A stretch of DNA of 64,000 nt from Amorphophallus konjac (GCA_022559845.1 CM040117.1:17136856-17200855), one strand, 5' to 3'; counted from the stretch's first letter, positions 34,344-47,104 are shown. Numbers and translations: made by a program. Notes: generated from the letters alone by a model not told the origin.

Positions 34344-36938
34344 AAATTTCATCCTCGAAATTCAGGACTAGCACCCAGCCACAGGGGAAGAATGCCTCAA
34401 CCAACTGACAACGCTGTCAGGGCCCCAGCAAAGAAAAACCTCGATTCTCACAAAACCATGATCACGAGGGATACGGCCAGACCATAATCACGAACGACGC
34501 CTACGCCCCGCACACCGCACACACATCGACCACCAGAGCAGGCATCATACAAAGGCACAAGTCTGGTATCACCTCAGACACAACGGAAACCACTCACGGC
34601 ATCGCTGCCACCCTCTCGCTCACCGAGGGAACGCAATCCTTGCCACAAGAACCAATCCACCGGTCAACGCCTACGCTTGGCGGACCAACCAAACACCAGC
34701 TTCTCTGCCAGCTGACCACCACAAATTTGTCGGCTCCACGCCGAGGACCACTCCACACTCGGCAAGTCGAACGCCACAACAGCACGGGACCAACTCTGTC
34801 AGAACTCAAACTTCGGCAAAGCTCAGATCCCATCTGGGAAAACACACCTCAGAAACAGCCACAAAAAGGACTCGCTGGCACGCGGCTCTCTCCATTCTCG
34901 AGCCCCTACAACCAGCATCTTCTGTCTGTAAAAGACCATCCACTGGTCACCAGACATTCTCCAACGGGAAACCTCCACCGGCCCAGCAGGCACGATCTGA
35001 CTCACAGTAGGCCATCCGTTGACTCTCGCACAGACCACCACCACATCCAGATGGATCCCCGTGCCAACTCTACCCTTCAGGGGAGCACGGCGGGACCCAC
35101 TGACTCCATCTCCCCTCGGTCTTCACGTCACTCGACTCAGACTTACGGGGAATCCTCCCTTGCTGGCCGCAGACTGAGGATCAATATCCAACGCCAACGT
35201 CTCATCAGAGACCTCCACACACAGGCATCGACCACCGTCCTATCTCATCGAATCCTATCTCATCGAAACCTCCATCTCAATTAATTCAAGAGGACGCCTG
35301 CCAATCCCGACTCCCGCTCTTATCACAGAGCCACGGGACATACAACCTCTTACAATCTACGACACACTTCTCCAAAACACGATCTCATCCACGAACGCAA
35401 CCTCCAACGCAAGAACAGGGTACTCATGCGGCAACCTCGCCAGCATACTTCCCCAACTCTCCACCTGCCAGTGCCATAAACCACAATATCTCAAGCAACG
35501 GCACGGAAACAACACGTCTCACGCCGCCGGAGACAACACACACTGATGAACCAACCCTCCACTGCTCTACACTTTCTCAAAAATCCACCCGCAGCGACCA
35601 ACGCTACGATCCACGCACTCTGATACACACACACAGCCACTACATCAACAACTTCAGATCCACCGACTCGACAACCATCTGCAACCCCACAAACTCCGAT
35701 CCTCTGCACATCGGGAACCGCAACGCCAATCACAATTCTCGCGAACACCGCCCAGCCGGCACTCGTCCTTCTGGAACAGCGCCAACACCCTTACACATCA
35801 GGGAACGGGTAACGCTTCTCACAGGCAACCACCTTGCCAAAACGCGGGACGCGTCTCACACAGATTTCATGGCGCACGAAGGCCAACAAATCCGGACACA
35901 CAATGCAAGACGACGAACCTTAACCAACCGCGATCTCCTTCAACCAAGGGAAGAACTCGATACACTTCTGAGCAACGGAAGGAAAACTCCACACTCGACC
36001 TGACCTCGAGCCTCGCGCATGTCGGGAACAGCACCTCCCAGCACCAAGAAAACCATCACTTCCGTCAGGTCAGCTCCTCCGAAAACACTTACCAAGTGTC
36101 CCGTCGGACCACGATCACAACATCTCTCGATGCACCACCGCTACAATTCCCCGAACTGCAACACGCCATGCCAAGAGCCGCAACACGAGCCATAATCGAC
36201 AATCGCCAACGCTCATCCTCGAGTCCCAAAACTCACCGCGGAGCCTTCACATCACTAGCCAAATCCAAGGCGAACACAACCCATTCGCACACAAGAGCGC
36301 AGGAGCAAGACTTACTGGGACACCACAGCCCAATCCTGCCTCGAAATCCGCAAGAATAACCGGGATCGACACGTCATTCCTGACGCCACAGAGCACGACA
36401 AGAACATCGGGCTCGACAAATCAACAGCTCACCGAGAAGATCCTCCGCTCACCCGAGCACACTTCTCGATCAGAACACCCGCTCTGCCACCTTGAACCAC
36501 AACCTTAGCGCATCAGGGGCTGGACAATCCTCAAGCTGGAGTGGCCAGACTCGACAACAGCTCCCTCAGAGCACACTCACGGCCACTTAACGGTAAACGG
36601 TCCTCGCCAGCCACCTGACCTCGCTGCAAATTCCTCGTATGCAGCACCACAGCAACACAGCCGCCGGCAACCTCTGCCCAACGCAGCACGACCAGGGCCA
36701 CCACCCAAGGGAGGAAGCTCTCGACCTCGATCCGCAGACCCCACGCTGGCACGAAAGGCGCGAACAGCAACCACCCTCACGGCGCTATACAGCGCACTCA
36801 AGCTCTCAAGCGAGAAACAAAGCGAAAAACAAGCATGAAACCTTATGCCAGCTGCCTACTGTACTGGACCTTACGGACTCTGATCACTGCAATATCTCGA
36901 ATTCCCATGTACGTCCACAACCACGCTCTGATACCAAC
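34344..36938. other. Non-coding interior of B with a gag-start relic
   Basis: No coding frame with retroelement motifs is present. On the minus strand, about 150-200 bp after the primer site (near 36780), ATAGCGCCGTGAGGGTGGTT looks like a mutated version of A's gag start ATGGCGCCGAGGCGGGTGAC. The beginning of gag may therefore survive as non-coding sequence. A 214-codon open frame at 34640-35284 on the other strand is low-complexity and probably chance. Confidence 0.5.
36925..36936 (-). other. Primer binding site of B (initiator-Met tRNA)
   Basis: On the minus strand the sequence is TGGTATCAGAGC, an exact match to the standard plant initiator-Met primer site, two bases after the LTR end. Confidence 0.85.
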
Positions 36939-39900
36939 TGTAACGACCCGAGAATCCGGTTACCGGGAAGGCCCGATAACCCGAGACTCGAACCGCCGCC
37001 CACGAGCCGGGAGGGCTCGGAAGGGCTAAAAAGGAGTGTGGAGGTACAAAGAAATAGGAAATAAGGTAGGACAATTCAACAATTAACAGAAATAAATGAA
37101 CAACTACAACAGAGTCCAGTCCAACAGAAAGTACAGTCTAAAGAAGTAAAACGTACCACATGCCAAGTGAACACTCGGCCCGGCAAGCTGGCAACTAAGA
37201 ACCTCCGTACTGCACCCTCGAACCTCGAGGAAGAACAGTCGCACTTGAAACGCAGGGGTGAGCCTCCTGTCACTGGCCCAGTAGGGATCCCGCGGAACCC
37301 CAACTGAGAACAATGGCGACACAAAAAGCAGTAACTGCGAAAGCAGAAAAGTATCTACGGTGGCCGGTAAAACCTCGGCTCTACAGCTACTCCTACTGTA
37401 CCAGAAAACATGACCTAGTCTCCCGTCGGGGGACAACTAAGCCAAGCACCCGACCACCCGATTCCACGATCAGGGACCACCAGACACGAACCGCCCTAGC
37501 CACACTACTAGGAGAATGCCACGATACCTCCGTAGCGGAGGCCTGCCCTCACAAAAAGGCCCAAGCCAACACCACACAGTCAGGAAACACGGTCATGACC
37601 TCACCGTCGTGAACAGAACGCTGTCTGGGAAAGGCCCTCGGTGACGCTCACCGGAAACCCCAGACCTCGACTCCGGGAACACTCCCCAAACCACTCACGA
37701 AGTCCCGTCTCGCGGATGGAAACAGAACCCGGTACACGACAACTCACGTCACGTGACAGGAGCACCACCCACTAGAAGAACGACCGGATGCGTCCCTTGA
37801 CGTCTTACACCGCGTCTCAAGTGTCTAGCTACTACGCCCCAGGCGGAGACTCAGACACACTCAGTAACCAGTACCACAGAACAAGGACTAGTTGGGGTCG
37901 CGCCTGCCGGCGCCGTCCGACGCCCCCAACCTCGTGTGCACACTCAGACCATACGCCCTAGGCCTGTCCTCTAGCTGGTAATTCCCCCTAAGCTCGGACT
38001 CGGCTGTACGTGGGGGCCCTACGGTAACCAGCCTACTCACCGTCTCTCTCGGGTCAGCCGCTCCACCACTCTCAGGTGGGTCAGCACACGCGTGCCGTAA
38101 GAAGGCTACGACTAGTGGACGTGTCACAGAACGTGGACACTGAAAATCACGCACGCACCCATCGCGAGTAACGCGAAGTAACAGGTGGCACGATGCCACC
38201 AGACTCTAGATGGTCCACTAGACCTACTAAACCCAACGGCCTTTGAGTCACAAGACTCGGGGTCAAGACCGTTGCACACGACAGCACTGAGCCGTCAATC
38301 TGGCCTAATCTCTAGGTCCAAAACAACGATGGAAAGACTCACGAGGCAATTCACAACCGCCGAGACCCATCCCTCGAGGAGGGAAACTAAGAAACCTCCA
38401 GCCCCAGGCTGGGAGACTGGACTCACTGTCCAAGGCCACATGCTTGGCCCACTCGAAAGCCACCTTCCAGAGAAGCAACGACTTGCGGGGAAACCTCACC
38501 GCACTCACACCGATACACGGTGACTCGATCTAGCAAGAACACGGAAGCCCGGAACACCTGGGGTCACCCGGACCCACCAAGCCAACGGGCATGCTTATCG
38601 AGGTAACACGGTACCTCCAGACACCCCAAAACATGGTAACGAAACCCACGGGGTGTCCGAGACACTCACGAGGCCAAAGGTCGACCACTGGGTCACAACC
38701 GAGTCGACCGGAGACCAACACAACACAATCGGAACGCTAGAAGGTCACCTGGACCCTTAAACTCACGGGCACGCTAATCGAGGTAAATGGAACCTCCAGA
38801 CACCCCAAAACATGGTCACGGAACTCCACGGGGTGTCCGGGACACACACGTCCGAACGGGAGCACGATCAGCCGTAGACTGCCCGCCCTGGGCAGCCCGG
38901 CAGGTCACCCCAAGAACGCGCTATCTTTGCATAGCGCGTTCAAACAGAACGCGCCATCCAGGCATAGCGCGTTCACCCTGAACGCGCTACAGGTCCATAG
39001 CGCGACCAGACTAGGTCGCGGTATGATCCTATAGCGCGACACTTCAGAACACGCTGGGACCCTATAACGCGACATGAACCGCTTAACTGTTCATCTTCTC
39101 CGATGAACGCGCCCTATCGGGGCGGCGCGACCCTCAAGAACGCGCTACCTGAGACTAGCGCGTTCTCAGTCCGCGCCCAAAAACGGTGGAAACCACGGAA
39201 AAACCCATTCCACGCCCCGTTCACCCCCAGCTGAAGGGGAAACAAAAGGGGAAACCTTCCCCAAGCCCCTAGGCATGCATTTAAACCCCTGGAACGGCCA
39301 AAAACACCGTAAAACGGGAGATCCGACTCACACCCCAAAAACATGAATTTTCCCCCAAATCCCTCGAATAAGCCCGCTCGGCTCACCACGGCCTACAAAA
39401 CTCACAGAAAATGAAGTACGCGGGTTGAGGGTCCATCTCCGTACCTCTACCAAAGATTCGACGCACCGTGGACACCGATCGACGAAGAAAATGCCGTTGA
39501 AGCCTCGCCGTTCCACGAACCCACGGCCGAGCTTCACCGCGCCTCCACCGCCTCGATCCTCACCCATCCTCGCCCGTGCCTCACCCGCGCCGTCCCCACC
39601 TCACCCACGCTCCACCCCCGTCGGCCGCCGGAGAGAGAGGGAGAGAGGAGAGAGCGTGAGAAGAGAGAGGGAGGGAAGAGAGAAATGAGAGGGGAGAGAC
39701 AGAAAAGGGTTATATATATAGGAAAATCCAAAAATTCAGAAAATACCAAAAATAGGAAAATCACGTTTCCGCGATCCTCGGAACGCACCGATCGCAGCAG
39801 TACCACACTCGCCTAGGTGAACGGCCCGGTTCACCTGCAACGAGGTTCCGAAGGGATTACCGAAACACACACTGAAAAATGGAAAACACACGCGAAAAAG

Positions 39901-40058
39901 CAGCGGAACACCTCCGGGCCTCCGAAATAACTCCGGATCGCGCCGATCCGAACATGAAAGATGTCCGGAACGAAATTTAAGACACAATAGAGTCGGACAC
40001 TCCGAGAAACCAGATCCGGGACCCACGAACAAGGATCCAAAAAATACGGGGCATTACA
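36939..40058 (-). repeat. 5' LTR of B
   Basis: Almost identical to 31208-34326. The donor position reads GGTAGAG|GTACGG at 39443-39445 and the possible acceptor is at 37244. The palindrome array is 38914-39165 and the TATA box 39711-39720. Confidence 0.9.
38914..39165. repeat. GAACGCGCTA palindrome array in the B 5' LTR
   Basis: Same array as 33184-33430. The first unit is perfect (11-bp arms, 6-nt loop), and small substitutions distinguish the other units from the 3' LTR copy. Confidence 0.75.
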
Positions 40059-40063
40059 CAACC

Positions 40064-41136
40064 CCTTGCCTAAAGTAAGTTTAGAATTTGACCATTTCTT
40101 GATATTTGGTCAAGGGGTGGAGCCTTATTAAATAGGCGAAGAATATAAGAAACAATGCAATGCATGTAATGCATATGATGGTATTTTTTAGGAATTTTTG
40201 CAATCATTTGGATTTTTGTGAGTTTTTGAAAATATCTGGTGTTTTTGGATTTCGAAATATATGATTTTTTAGATTTTGAAATATATGATTTTTTTTTTGG
40301 ATTTTGAAATATATGATTTTTTTTTGCATTTTGAAATATATGATTTTTTTTGTTTTGTTTTGTTTTATTTTTTGGATTTTGCAAAACCAGTGCCTCCCTA
40401 GGAAGGAGGGTCCTCCCAATTCCGTTCAGAGTTTCCGAGGTTGGTGTGTAATGGGGGGTGACAACCCCTGGCCAGGGCCTAACTTGCATGACGGTATCTC
40501 TGCCAAAGCCATACCTAGGGTACTTGTCTTAGTCTTGAAAAGGAAAAAATAGAACACGGGGATAAGCTTAAGCCAAATATAGAAGTTTTTAGGACTTGAG
40601 TTCCTCTCCAGTCAACCTATTCAGAGACTTGGTATGTTGTGCCGGGGCTTTTGCGTCCGTCATTGAACCTTTGTCCACTCTAGGCAGGCACACGACCGGG
40701 CTCATAACGTCCCGCGGGGAAACTGTACTACCACTCTTGCCATGCCTAGCTTATATTTTTTTCTTTTGGAGCTTTGGAATTGATAATTGATGGACTTTCG
40801 AGATAGACTTTTGCTTTTGTCAAGAAGATTACTCTTTTCTTTGCTCTTTTCCTTTTCTCGTGGCGTCAGGTCATAACGGACTGCCCCCATTTGAGACCTC
40901 CTCTCGTCAAGGCACCTAGATTGGTTGTCGCCTCCTTATTCATCTCTTGCCCCTGGATTCAGCTGAAGAAAGAGACTGACATGGACTTTTGAATCCCCCC
41001 CCAAAGCATGGCCAAGGAGAAACGGTGTCTACAAAGTGGGAAACCTGACCAGGGACGTCGTGTAGTGTGTGATTGCTGTACTCGGGGTCCTCTTTCTTGC
41101 GAGGAAGGGAAAGGACACCTTGCTACCGGGGTGGCA
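40064..41136. other. Non-coding segment of Tat-1 between integrase and element B
   Basis: No coding frame. It contains an A/T-rich tandem repeat (40247-40352) with four copies of a unit like TTTTGAAATATATGATTTTT. A segment GGAGGGTCCTCCCAATTCC (40405-40423) matches F2 6731-6749 at 18 of 19 positions. Confidence 0.5.
40247..40352. repeat. A/T-rich tandem repeat
   Basis: Four imperfect copies of a 24-30 bp unit, each containing GAAATATATGATTTTTT, differing mainly in T-run length. Confidence 0.6.
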
Positions 41137-42486
41137 CTAGTTTAGATTATAAGGAAAGAAACGCTTAAGGTACAACCCATTCCAAGCGTGAGAGAGCTCC
41201 TCACCTTCTACGTTCACTAAGCGGTAAGCATTCCCTGGATAAGCCTCTTTCACAACGAACGGCCCTTCCCAATTAGGTTACAATTTAGACCTAGGACCTG
41301 CAGACCGAATGAATTTACGTTTCAAAACCATATCACCTTTTTAAAATTTGCGCTCAATTACCTTCTTTTGAAAATAACGCGAAACTATCTTTTGATAAAC
41401 AGATACGTGATCGGCCGCATTCATCCTCTTCTCGTCTAAGAGTTCCAGCTGGACGAGCAACGCCTCTCGACGTTCATCGAGATTGAGTTCCTTATCGAGC
41501 TGTACCCTTAGGGAAGGGATCAAAATCTCATGTGGGAGTACCACCTCCATCCCGTAAGTGAGAGCATAGGGAGTTTGCCCCGTAGGAGTACGAACAGAGG
41601 TGCGGTAAGCCCATAGAGCTTCCACTAATCTTTCTGGCCAATCATAAAACTTATGAGATTCGCATGTTTTCTTTATGATTTTGAGAAGTGTTTTGTTAGT
41701 GGCTTCGGCCTGACCGTTGCCTTGTGGGTAATATGGAGATGAGTGATGCAATGTGATATTGAACTTCTTACATAGGTCCTTGGGCTCTTGAGAGACGAAC
41801 TGGGGTCCGTTGTCGGTGACGATGCTGCTTGGCACTCCGAACCACGAGATAATGTTCTTCATGATGAAGCGGCACACCGTGGTAGCTTTAATCTCTGCGT
41901 ATGCTTCGGCTTCAGCCCACTTGGTGAAGTACTCAGTGGCGGTAAGGATGAAGGATTTTTACTTGATCTGAGAATTGAGATCACCGAGCGGGCCGATAAT
42001 GTCGAAAGCCCACATAGAGAATGGCCAAGGAGCAGATAGAGGATGAAGATATGAAGCTGGAGCATGAATTTTATCAGCGTGGAGTTGGCATTTAAGACAC
42101 CTCCGAACATAGAGGGAGTAATCTTCCTCTATAGTGGGCCAATAATAGCCCTACCTAAGGATCTTCTTCGCTAGAGCCTGGCCATTAACATGACCTCCAC
42201 ACTCACTAGAATGGGCTGCTTCGGCCACCTTCCAAGCTTCATCATCATCCAAACATCTCATGAGCATCCCGTTAGTAGCGCGCCTGTATAGTTCTCCAGC
42301 AACGATAATATACCTTGAGGCGGCTCTTCTTATTGACTTGCGCTGCTCGGCATTTGCCCCTTCCGGAAACGATCCATCTTCGCAAAACAACTTAAGTTCA
42401 TGATACCAGGGAAACTCTTCCTCTTCCAGGATCTCCTCTAACTCTGTCAAAGATACTTCCTTCAACTCTTCCTTCTCAGCCCTCAC
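41137..42486 (-). pseudogene. Tat-1 integrase
   Basis: The frame begins with the RNase H/integrase linker (RAEKEELKEVSLTELEE) and continues through the zinc-binding region: HSSECGGHVNGQALAKKI, a TAG stop, then GYYWPTIEEDY and RRCLKCQLHADK. The catalytic core has AFDIIGPL (first Asp), IVTDNGPQFVSQ (second Asp) and NGQAEATNKTLLKIIKK (Glu). The C-terminal part contains NWEGPFVVKEAYPGNAYRL and the stop is at 41137-41139. Three internal stops are visible. There is no chromodomain, as expected for Tat. Confidence 0.85.
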
Positions 42487-42522
42487 CTCTACAGTCTTCT
42501 TAAGGTTGACATACCAAGGATC

Positions 42523-43437
42523 CTAAAGAGAGTGTGCGTCCAATCTCTGAACGATGATAGTCTCAGTACTCCGACTGAGAGGGAAAGATAGAGAGGAAGC
42601 GAGGGATGCTAAAGCATCGGCTAGAATGTTCTGAGACTGGGGAGTATGGATGTAGATCAACTTGTGAAATTGCCTAGCGAGGAGCGTGACCAAATTTTGA
42701 TATGGTTTGAGCTTAGGGTCAAGGGTGCGGTAAGTGGACAGAACTTGCCGCAAGACGAGCTGAGAGTCCCCTATGATATTCAAGTAACGCGCGCCTAGAA
42801 GGTAGGCGTGCTTCAATCCAGCCAGGAGAGCCTCATACTCAGCCATATTGTTGGTAGCAGGAAACTGAAGTTGATAAGCAAAAGGAATCGTCACTCCTTC
42901 CGGAGTGAGCAGAACAACACCTATCCCTCGGCCCTGAGAATTGAGTGCACCGTCGAAGTGCAGCGACCAGAAGGGATGATGAATAAGGATGGAAAGATAC
43001 TCATCCGGGAAATCATCCTGAATAGAGTCCGTGCAGGGAATTGGGAGATGGGTAAGATGCTCAGTGATGGCATATCCTTTGACCGCCTTTTGAACGACGA
43101 ACGTGATATCAAACTAAGATAGGAAGCTCTGCCAGCGAGCTAACCTACTAGAGAGGACATGATTTTCTAAGAGATAGCGGATCGGGTCCATTCTAGAGAT
43201 CAGCCTAACTGAGTGGGTAAGGAAGTAGTGTTTGAGCTTCTGAGCTACCCACACTAAGGCGGCACAAGTCTTCTCCATAGCGGTGTATTTAGCCTCGACC
43301 GGGTTGAACAACCTGGAGAGGTAGTAAGCTGCCCGCTCTCTCCCTTCATCGTCTACTTGTGCTAAGACCGCCCCTAAGGAGTCCTCAATAACCGAGATGT
43401 ATAGGATTAGGGGTTTCCCAGGGACATGAGGTTACAA
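42523..43437 (-). pseudogene. Tat-1 RNase H and second (archaeal-type) RNase H
   Basis: From 43437 leftward the RT-linked RNase H reads LILYISVIEDSLGAVLAQ, LFNPVEAKYTAMEKTCAAL and RMDPIRYLLEN, with a TAG after WQSFLS. A second RNase H-like domain follows: SLHFDGALNSQGRGIGVVLL, ATNNMAEYEALLAGLKHA, NIIGDSQLVLRQVLS and SQNILADALASLAS. Conserved D, E, D, D positions are present. Two RNase H domains in tandem is a known hallmark of the Tat lineage. Confidence 0.85.
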
Positions 43438-44289
43438 AATCGGGGGATTGGATATATATTCCTTTAGGTCCTCGTAGGCCTTTTGATAATCTTGATTCCA
43501 TTCTAATTTGACTCTCGCCCTTAGCAATTCATAAAACGGGCGGCACCTCTGAAAATATTGGGATATGAATCTTCTGATGAATTGCAATCTACCAATCAGT
43601 CCTTGAAGTTCTATAATATTCTTTGGCGGAGGCATGTCCATGACGGCCTTTGCTTTATTAGGATCAATCTGGATCCCCCGTTTGCTAACTATAAAGCCTA
43701 GCAACTTCCCTGAAGAGACTCCAAAAACACACTTCTTCGGATTCATTTTCAACTTGTACTCCCTAGCTCTCTGCAGCACCTTAGCCAGAATAGAGGGGTG
43801 TTCTTCTTTGGTTCTTGATTTCACCAAGATGTCATCCACGTAGGCTTCCATGTAAATGTGCATCATGTCATGGAAAATGGCCATCATTGCCCTCTGATAG
43901 GTGGCACCTATGTTCTTCAGACCGAACGGCATAACCACGTAGCAGTACGTGCCCCAGGGCGTGGTGAAGGAAGTTTTCTCTTGATCCTCCGGAGCGAGAT
44001 GAATCCGATTATAACCTCAGTGACCATCCATGAATGACAAAGCTTCGTACCCGGCGGTGTTATCGACCAGGACGTCTATGTGAGGTAGCGGGAAATCATC
44101 TTTGGGACATGCTTTATTAAGATCCCTGAAATCGATGCAAATATGCACCTTTCCATCCTTCTTGATAACAGGGACTATGTTCGCCACCCACTGGGGATAT
44201 AAGACAACTCTAATGAACCTGGCCTTGTATAACTTATCAACTTCTTCTTTGATCCTTAAGGCCATGTGGGGGTGAAATCTTCTCGACCT
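43432..44289 (-). pseudogene. Tat-1 reverse transcriptase
   Basis: RT begins near 44289 (ALRIKEEVDKLYKARFIR). The frame continues through VIKKDGKVHICIDFRDLN and CPKDDFPLPHIDVLVD, a TGA after SFMDGH, then GYNRIHL, VMPFGLKNIGATYQRAM and EAYVDDILVKSR with the YVDD catalytic motif intact. KLNPKKCVFGV-type connection and GIQIDPNKAKAVMDM follow. Only one stop interrupts the domain. Confidence 0.85.
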
Positions 44290-44976
44290 CTATTTTACGG
44301 GTGTTGCCCGTGGTTTAAGTACGAGTTGGTGTTCCACTAAAGAGGGGTCAAGACCCGGCATGTCCTCGTAAGACCAGGCGAAAGAATCACTATACTCCCT
44401 TAGAACCTTGACTAGATCTTCTTCCACTTGTGGAGGGAGATTAGCGGCAATAATGGTGGGCCTTGGGTCTTCTTCAATTCCCAAATTTATTTCCTTCGTA
44501 GGTTCATCTACTGCCGACGATGGCTCGTCGAATCTCTTTAATCCTTTCACATACAGATTGGCAGTGTCATCTACGTTGCTGTCCTTATCATCAATCGGGT
44601 CTTTCTCATCCAAGACTTCATAGACACCGAGTCCGTCATCGCTCCACACCCCTTCTATTTCCTCTTCATCTTCTATCATGATTGCCGTAGCGACGAACTC
44701 TGGACACTTCAAAAGAGCATGACATCGCTGAGCCAGATCCTGCAAGAACATATCAGGAATGGATTTGGAATGATGTGCAAGCGGGCGCGGCTCAAGCTCA
44801 GAAGGATTGGACGACCTAGAAGAGGACCCTACCTCTCTAGTTCTAATTGACCCTACTTCCCTAGACTCGACGGACCCTACGCCTAACCTAGGAGAAATGA
44901 AATCTAGTGGAAAGGAAGGAGCAGGGGACTCGTGCCCCTGGGAGAAGGATGGAGACAAGATAGCGTAATCTTCCAC
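44290..44976 (-). pseudogene. Tat-1 pol linker upstream of RT
   Basis: This is an acidic region of about 228 codons ending in DSFAWSYEDMPGLDPSLVEH, a sequence typical of Tat polyproteins just before RT, then a TAG after ATPVK. The N-terminal half is Ser/Pro-rich with no domain. 44977-45371 continues as decayed linker in mixed frames. Confidence 0.75.
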
Positions 44977-45371
44977 TGAAATCTCTGTTTCAAATTTGAC
45001 GTTTTTTTTTGGAGATCAGTGGAGATCATACAGCAGGATGGAGGAGGAGGAAGTTGCCTAGGGAATAGAGAGGGGAAGATGCAATCAAAAAAGGGGTTGG
45101 AAGATGAAAACCACATCTCGTGGAGTTGGGCGGTGGAGGAAGGAGGAGTGAATAGAGTTGACAGATCAATGGGTGGGCAGTGCCCACATGCACACGGAAC
45201 AAACAAGATTTTGGGTGATCTTTCCGTAAAATACGGATCGACCATAATCGGGGGTAAGCGGGGAATGGGTTCCAATTGTTGAAATAGAGATGCGAGACGG
45301 GAGGGAGACCAAGAAATGATAATGGGCGAGCTCCCCTTCTTCTGTAGATGGCCAGGTGGCTTTGGCTTCCA
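44977..45371. other. Decayed pol linker of Tat-1
   Basis: Lies between the G-patch segment and the RT linker on the minus strand. No single frame is clearly coding; several overlapping frames are open because of Pro/Ser-rich composition. Confidence 0.4.
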
Positions 45372-46130
45372 TTAAACGAGCCGCACTTCCTGACTCTCTT
45401 TCTGACCATAACTATCTGGCTCGCTGAACATTCTGGCAAATGACTGACTGAAATCTGGCATATCATCAACAAGCCCTTTTGATAGCAGAGGTGGACTAGC
45501 AACTGTGCAAGTTGTATCTTTCTTTTCTGATTGTACTGGTGGTGGATTCAGTGTACCCGACTGGAGGTGTCCTTTTATAAAGTGTTGGCGGTAGTCCCAT
45601 GTAAGTGGCCCTGAGTCTCCCATCATTGAGAGTGCGGACTCTCGATAACCGAGTCCTCTCCGGCTCATTTTTCTTCCTTTGGGTACTGGCTTAGTTCTCC
45701 CTTGTAACTGCGCACCGAGGTCTCTCCCCGGTTGATAACCCAGCTTCAATATGATATCCCAACCCTTGGAATCTCGGATCTGGGGTTTCACTTTGATATT
45801 GACGGGTGTAGTGGCGGGCTTGCGTGGTGTATAAGCCCAAGGGAAATCCAGATCTAGTACCGAAATAACGGGCCGGCTGCTGGGCCATAATGTGGGCAGA
45901 ATCTTCTCTGAAACAACTTTGACAGACTGGACCGTGGATGAGCTTTTTACTTTAACAACCCTCCCTTGAGAAGGGAACTTGAGACATTGGTGCGCGGTGG
46001 AGGGCACGACACTGAGAGTGTCGATCCATGGACGACCCATGATAGCTTTGAACATAGGGTCGATGTCCAGCACATAGAATTCAATGGGCATGGTGAGAGG
46101 CCCAAGCTCTGCTTGAATAGTAACAATCAT
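45372..46130 (-). pseudogene. Tat-1 protease C-terminal half and G-patch
   Basis: IEFYVLDIDPMFKAIMGRPW followed by STAHQCLKFPSQGRVV is the second half of the aspartic protease. About 110 residues later a G-patch-like motif appears: LKLGYQPGRDLGAQLQGRT and RRGLGYRE. G-patch motifs are known next to protease in some plant Ty3/gypsy elements and may bind RNA. The upstream half (46171-46659) is separated by a stop and a short decayed stretch. Confidence 0.75.
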
Positions 46131-46170
46131 AAGCAGTTATAGTAGTGGGGGTCGGGCGTAGAAGTTCTTC

Positions 46171-46659
46171 TCACAGATTGCAGGCCCTGAGAGTGCTGAG
46201 CGGGCACACATTGATAGATGCCCCTGTGTCAACTAATGTCGCATCAATGCTGATTTTATTCAAGATAATGGTGATGTAAAGCGGCATTTGCCAAGCTTCT
46301 GGTGGTGCTAGCTCAGTTTCAGAGAAGGTCATAGCTGGTCCTTTAGAAATAGTCGCCAGTGCCGTAGGTAAACTGTCCGCTTCCACATCTTCACTAACCA
46401 TCACCTTCTGAAGAAAGTTCCTGAGAGCATCTTTGTGAAGAGTAGATCTTTTGATAAGCTCCAGTATGGATATCTTGGCGGGAACCCGATCCAAGTGATG
46501 CAACAGATAGTATTGGGTTCCTGGTAACGGCTCGGCTTCTTCCTGCTCAGCAGCCGGTTGGGAAGACTGGGGATTGGAGTTGGAAGGATAATTGAGGTGA
46601 AACATGCGCCCGCTCCGCAGGGCGAAGTTATAGGCTATCGCGGCCTCGGATGGGCTCAA
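46171..46659 (-). pseudogene. Tat-1 protease N-terminal half
   Basis: The frame contains LRNFLQKVMVSEDVE and ITIILNKISIDATLVDTGAS, where DTGAS is the aspartic protease active site, then INVCPLSTL. It ends in TGA after RACNL, most likely CGA to TGA. The protease would process the Gag-Pol polyprotein. Confidence 0.75.
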
Positions 46660-47104
46660 GATAAGTGACTTAGTAGGCCTGGTGGGGTGGATAAGTGGTG
46701 CGGAAGAGGGTGTGGTGGAAAGGATGATGGGTGAGGGGTTGGTGGTAGCGGGTGCGAGTGGAAGTGGGGATATAAAGGTAGGCGGAGGTGTAATGAGTGG
46801 AGGGTTAGATGGAGGTGCGGTGATAGTGGGGGTGAGTAATGTGTGAGAGACGGGCGGTGGAGTAGGAATAGATGAAAGGACAAACGGTGTAGCAGGCGGA
46901 GGAGGGTTTTGTTATGTAAGGATGGTATGAGCGGAAGGAGTGCAGAAGTTGTGGTGAAGGGCCATAACTTGAGACGTAGAGCTGTCATCGTCAAAGGACC
47001 ACTCGGCATCAGGGGCCGGGGTTAAACTACATTGACCTGGGCCGGCGCCGGTGGCTGAGGCTGTGGAGCGGGAAGATGGTTCGGCATTGGGTTCTGATGG
47101 ATCC
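46660..47104. other. Proline-rich gag/protease spacer of Tat-1
   Basis: Low-complexity sequence rich in CCX codons on the minus strand. Open frames here are Leu/Pro/His or Gly/Val-rich by composition and cannot be assigned. Tat and Ogre elements commonly have a long proline-rich linker in this place. Confidence 0.45.

Larger units (their letters stand above)
31208..40058 (-). mobile_element. B: non-autonomous chromovirus-related LTR element
   Basis: B has complete LTRs at 31208-34326 (3') and 36939-40058 (5'), 3119 and 3120 bp and nearly identical. It has an initiator-Met primer site (36925-36936), a polypurine tract (34327-34343) and a perfect target duplication CAACC (31203-31207 and 40059-40063). 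The 2.6-kb interior has no gag-pol. It is a LARD-like element of the same family as C and must rely on proteins of an autonomous chromovirus such as A. Confidence 0.9.

Noticed and set aside
33481..34404. Several open frames of 80-150 codons at the right end of the B LTR
   Set aside because: They fall in the GC-rich leader exon and U3, repeat in the other LTR and A/C relatives, and have no protein motifs. They are LTR sequence.
34640..35284. 214-codon open frame on the + strand in the B interior
   Set aside because: It is Ser/Thr/His/Pro-rich without motifs, is antisense to the element and lies in sequence shared with C where no equivalent frame is kept. Probably chance openness.
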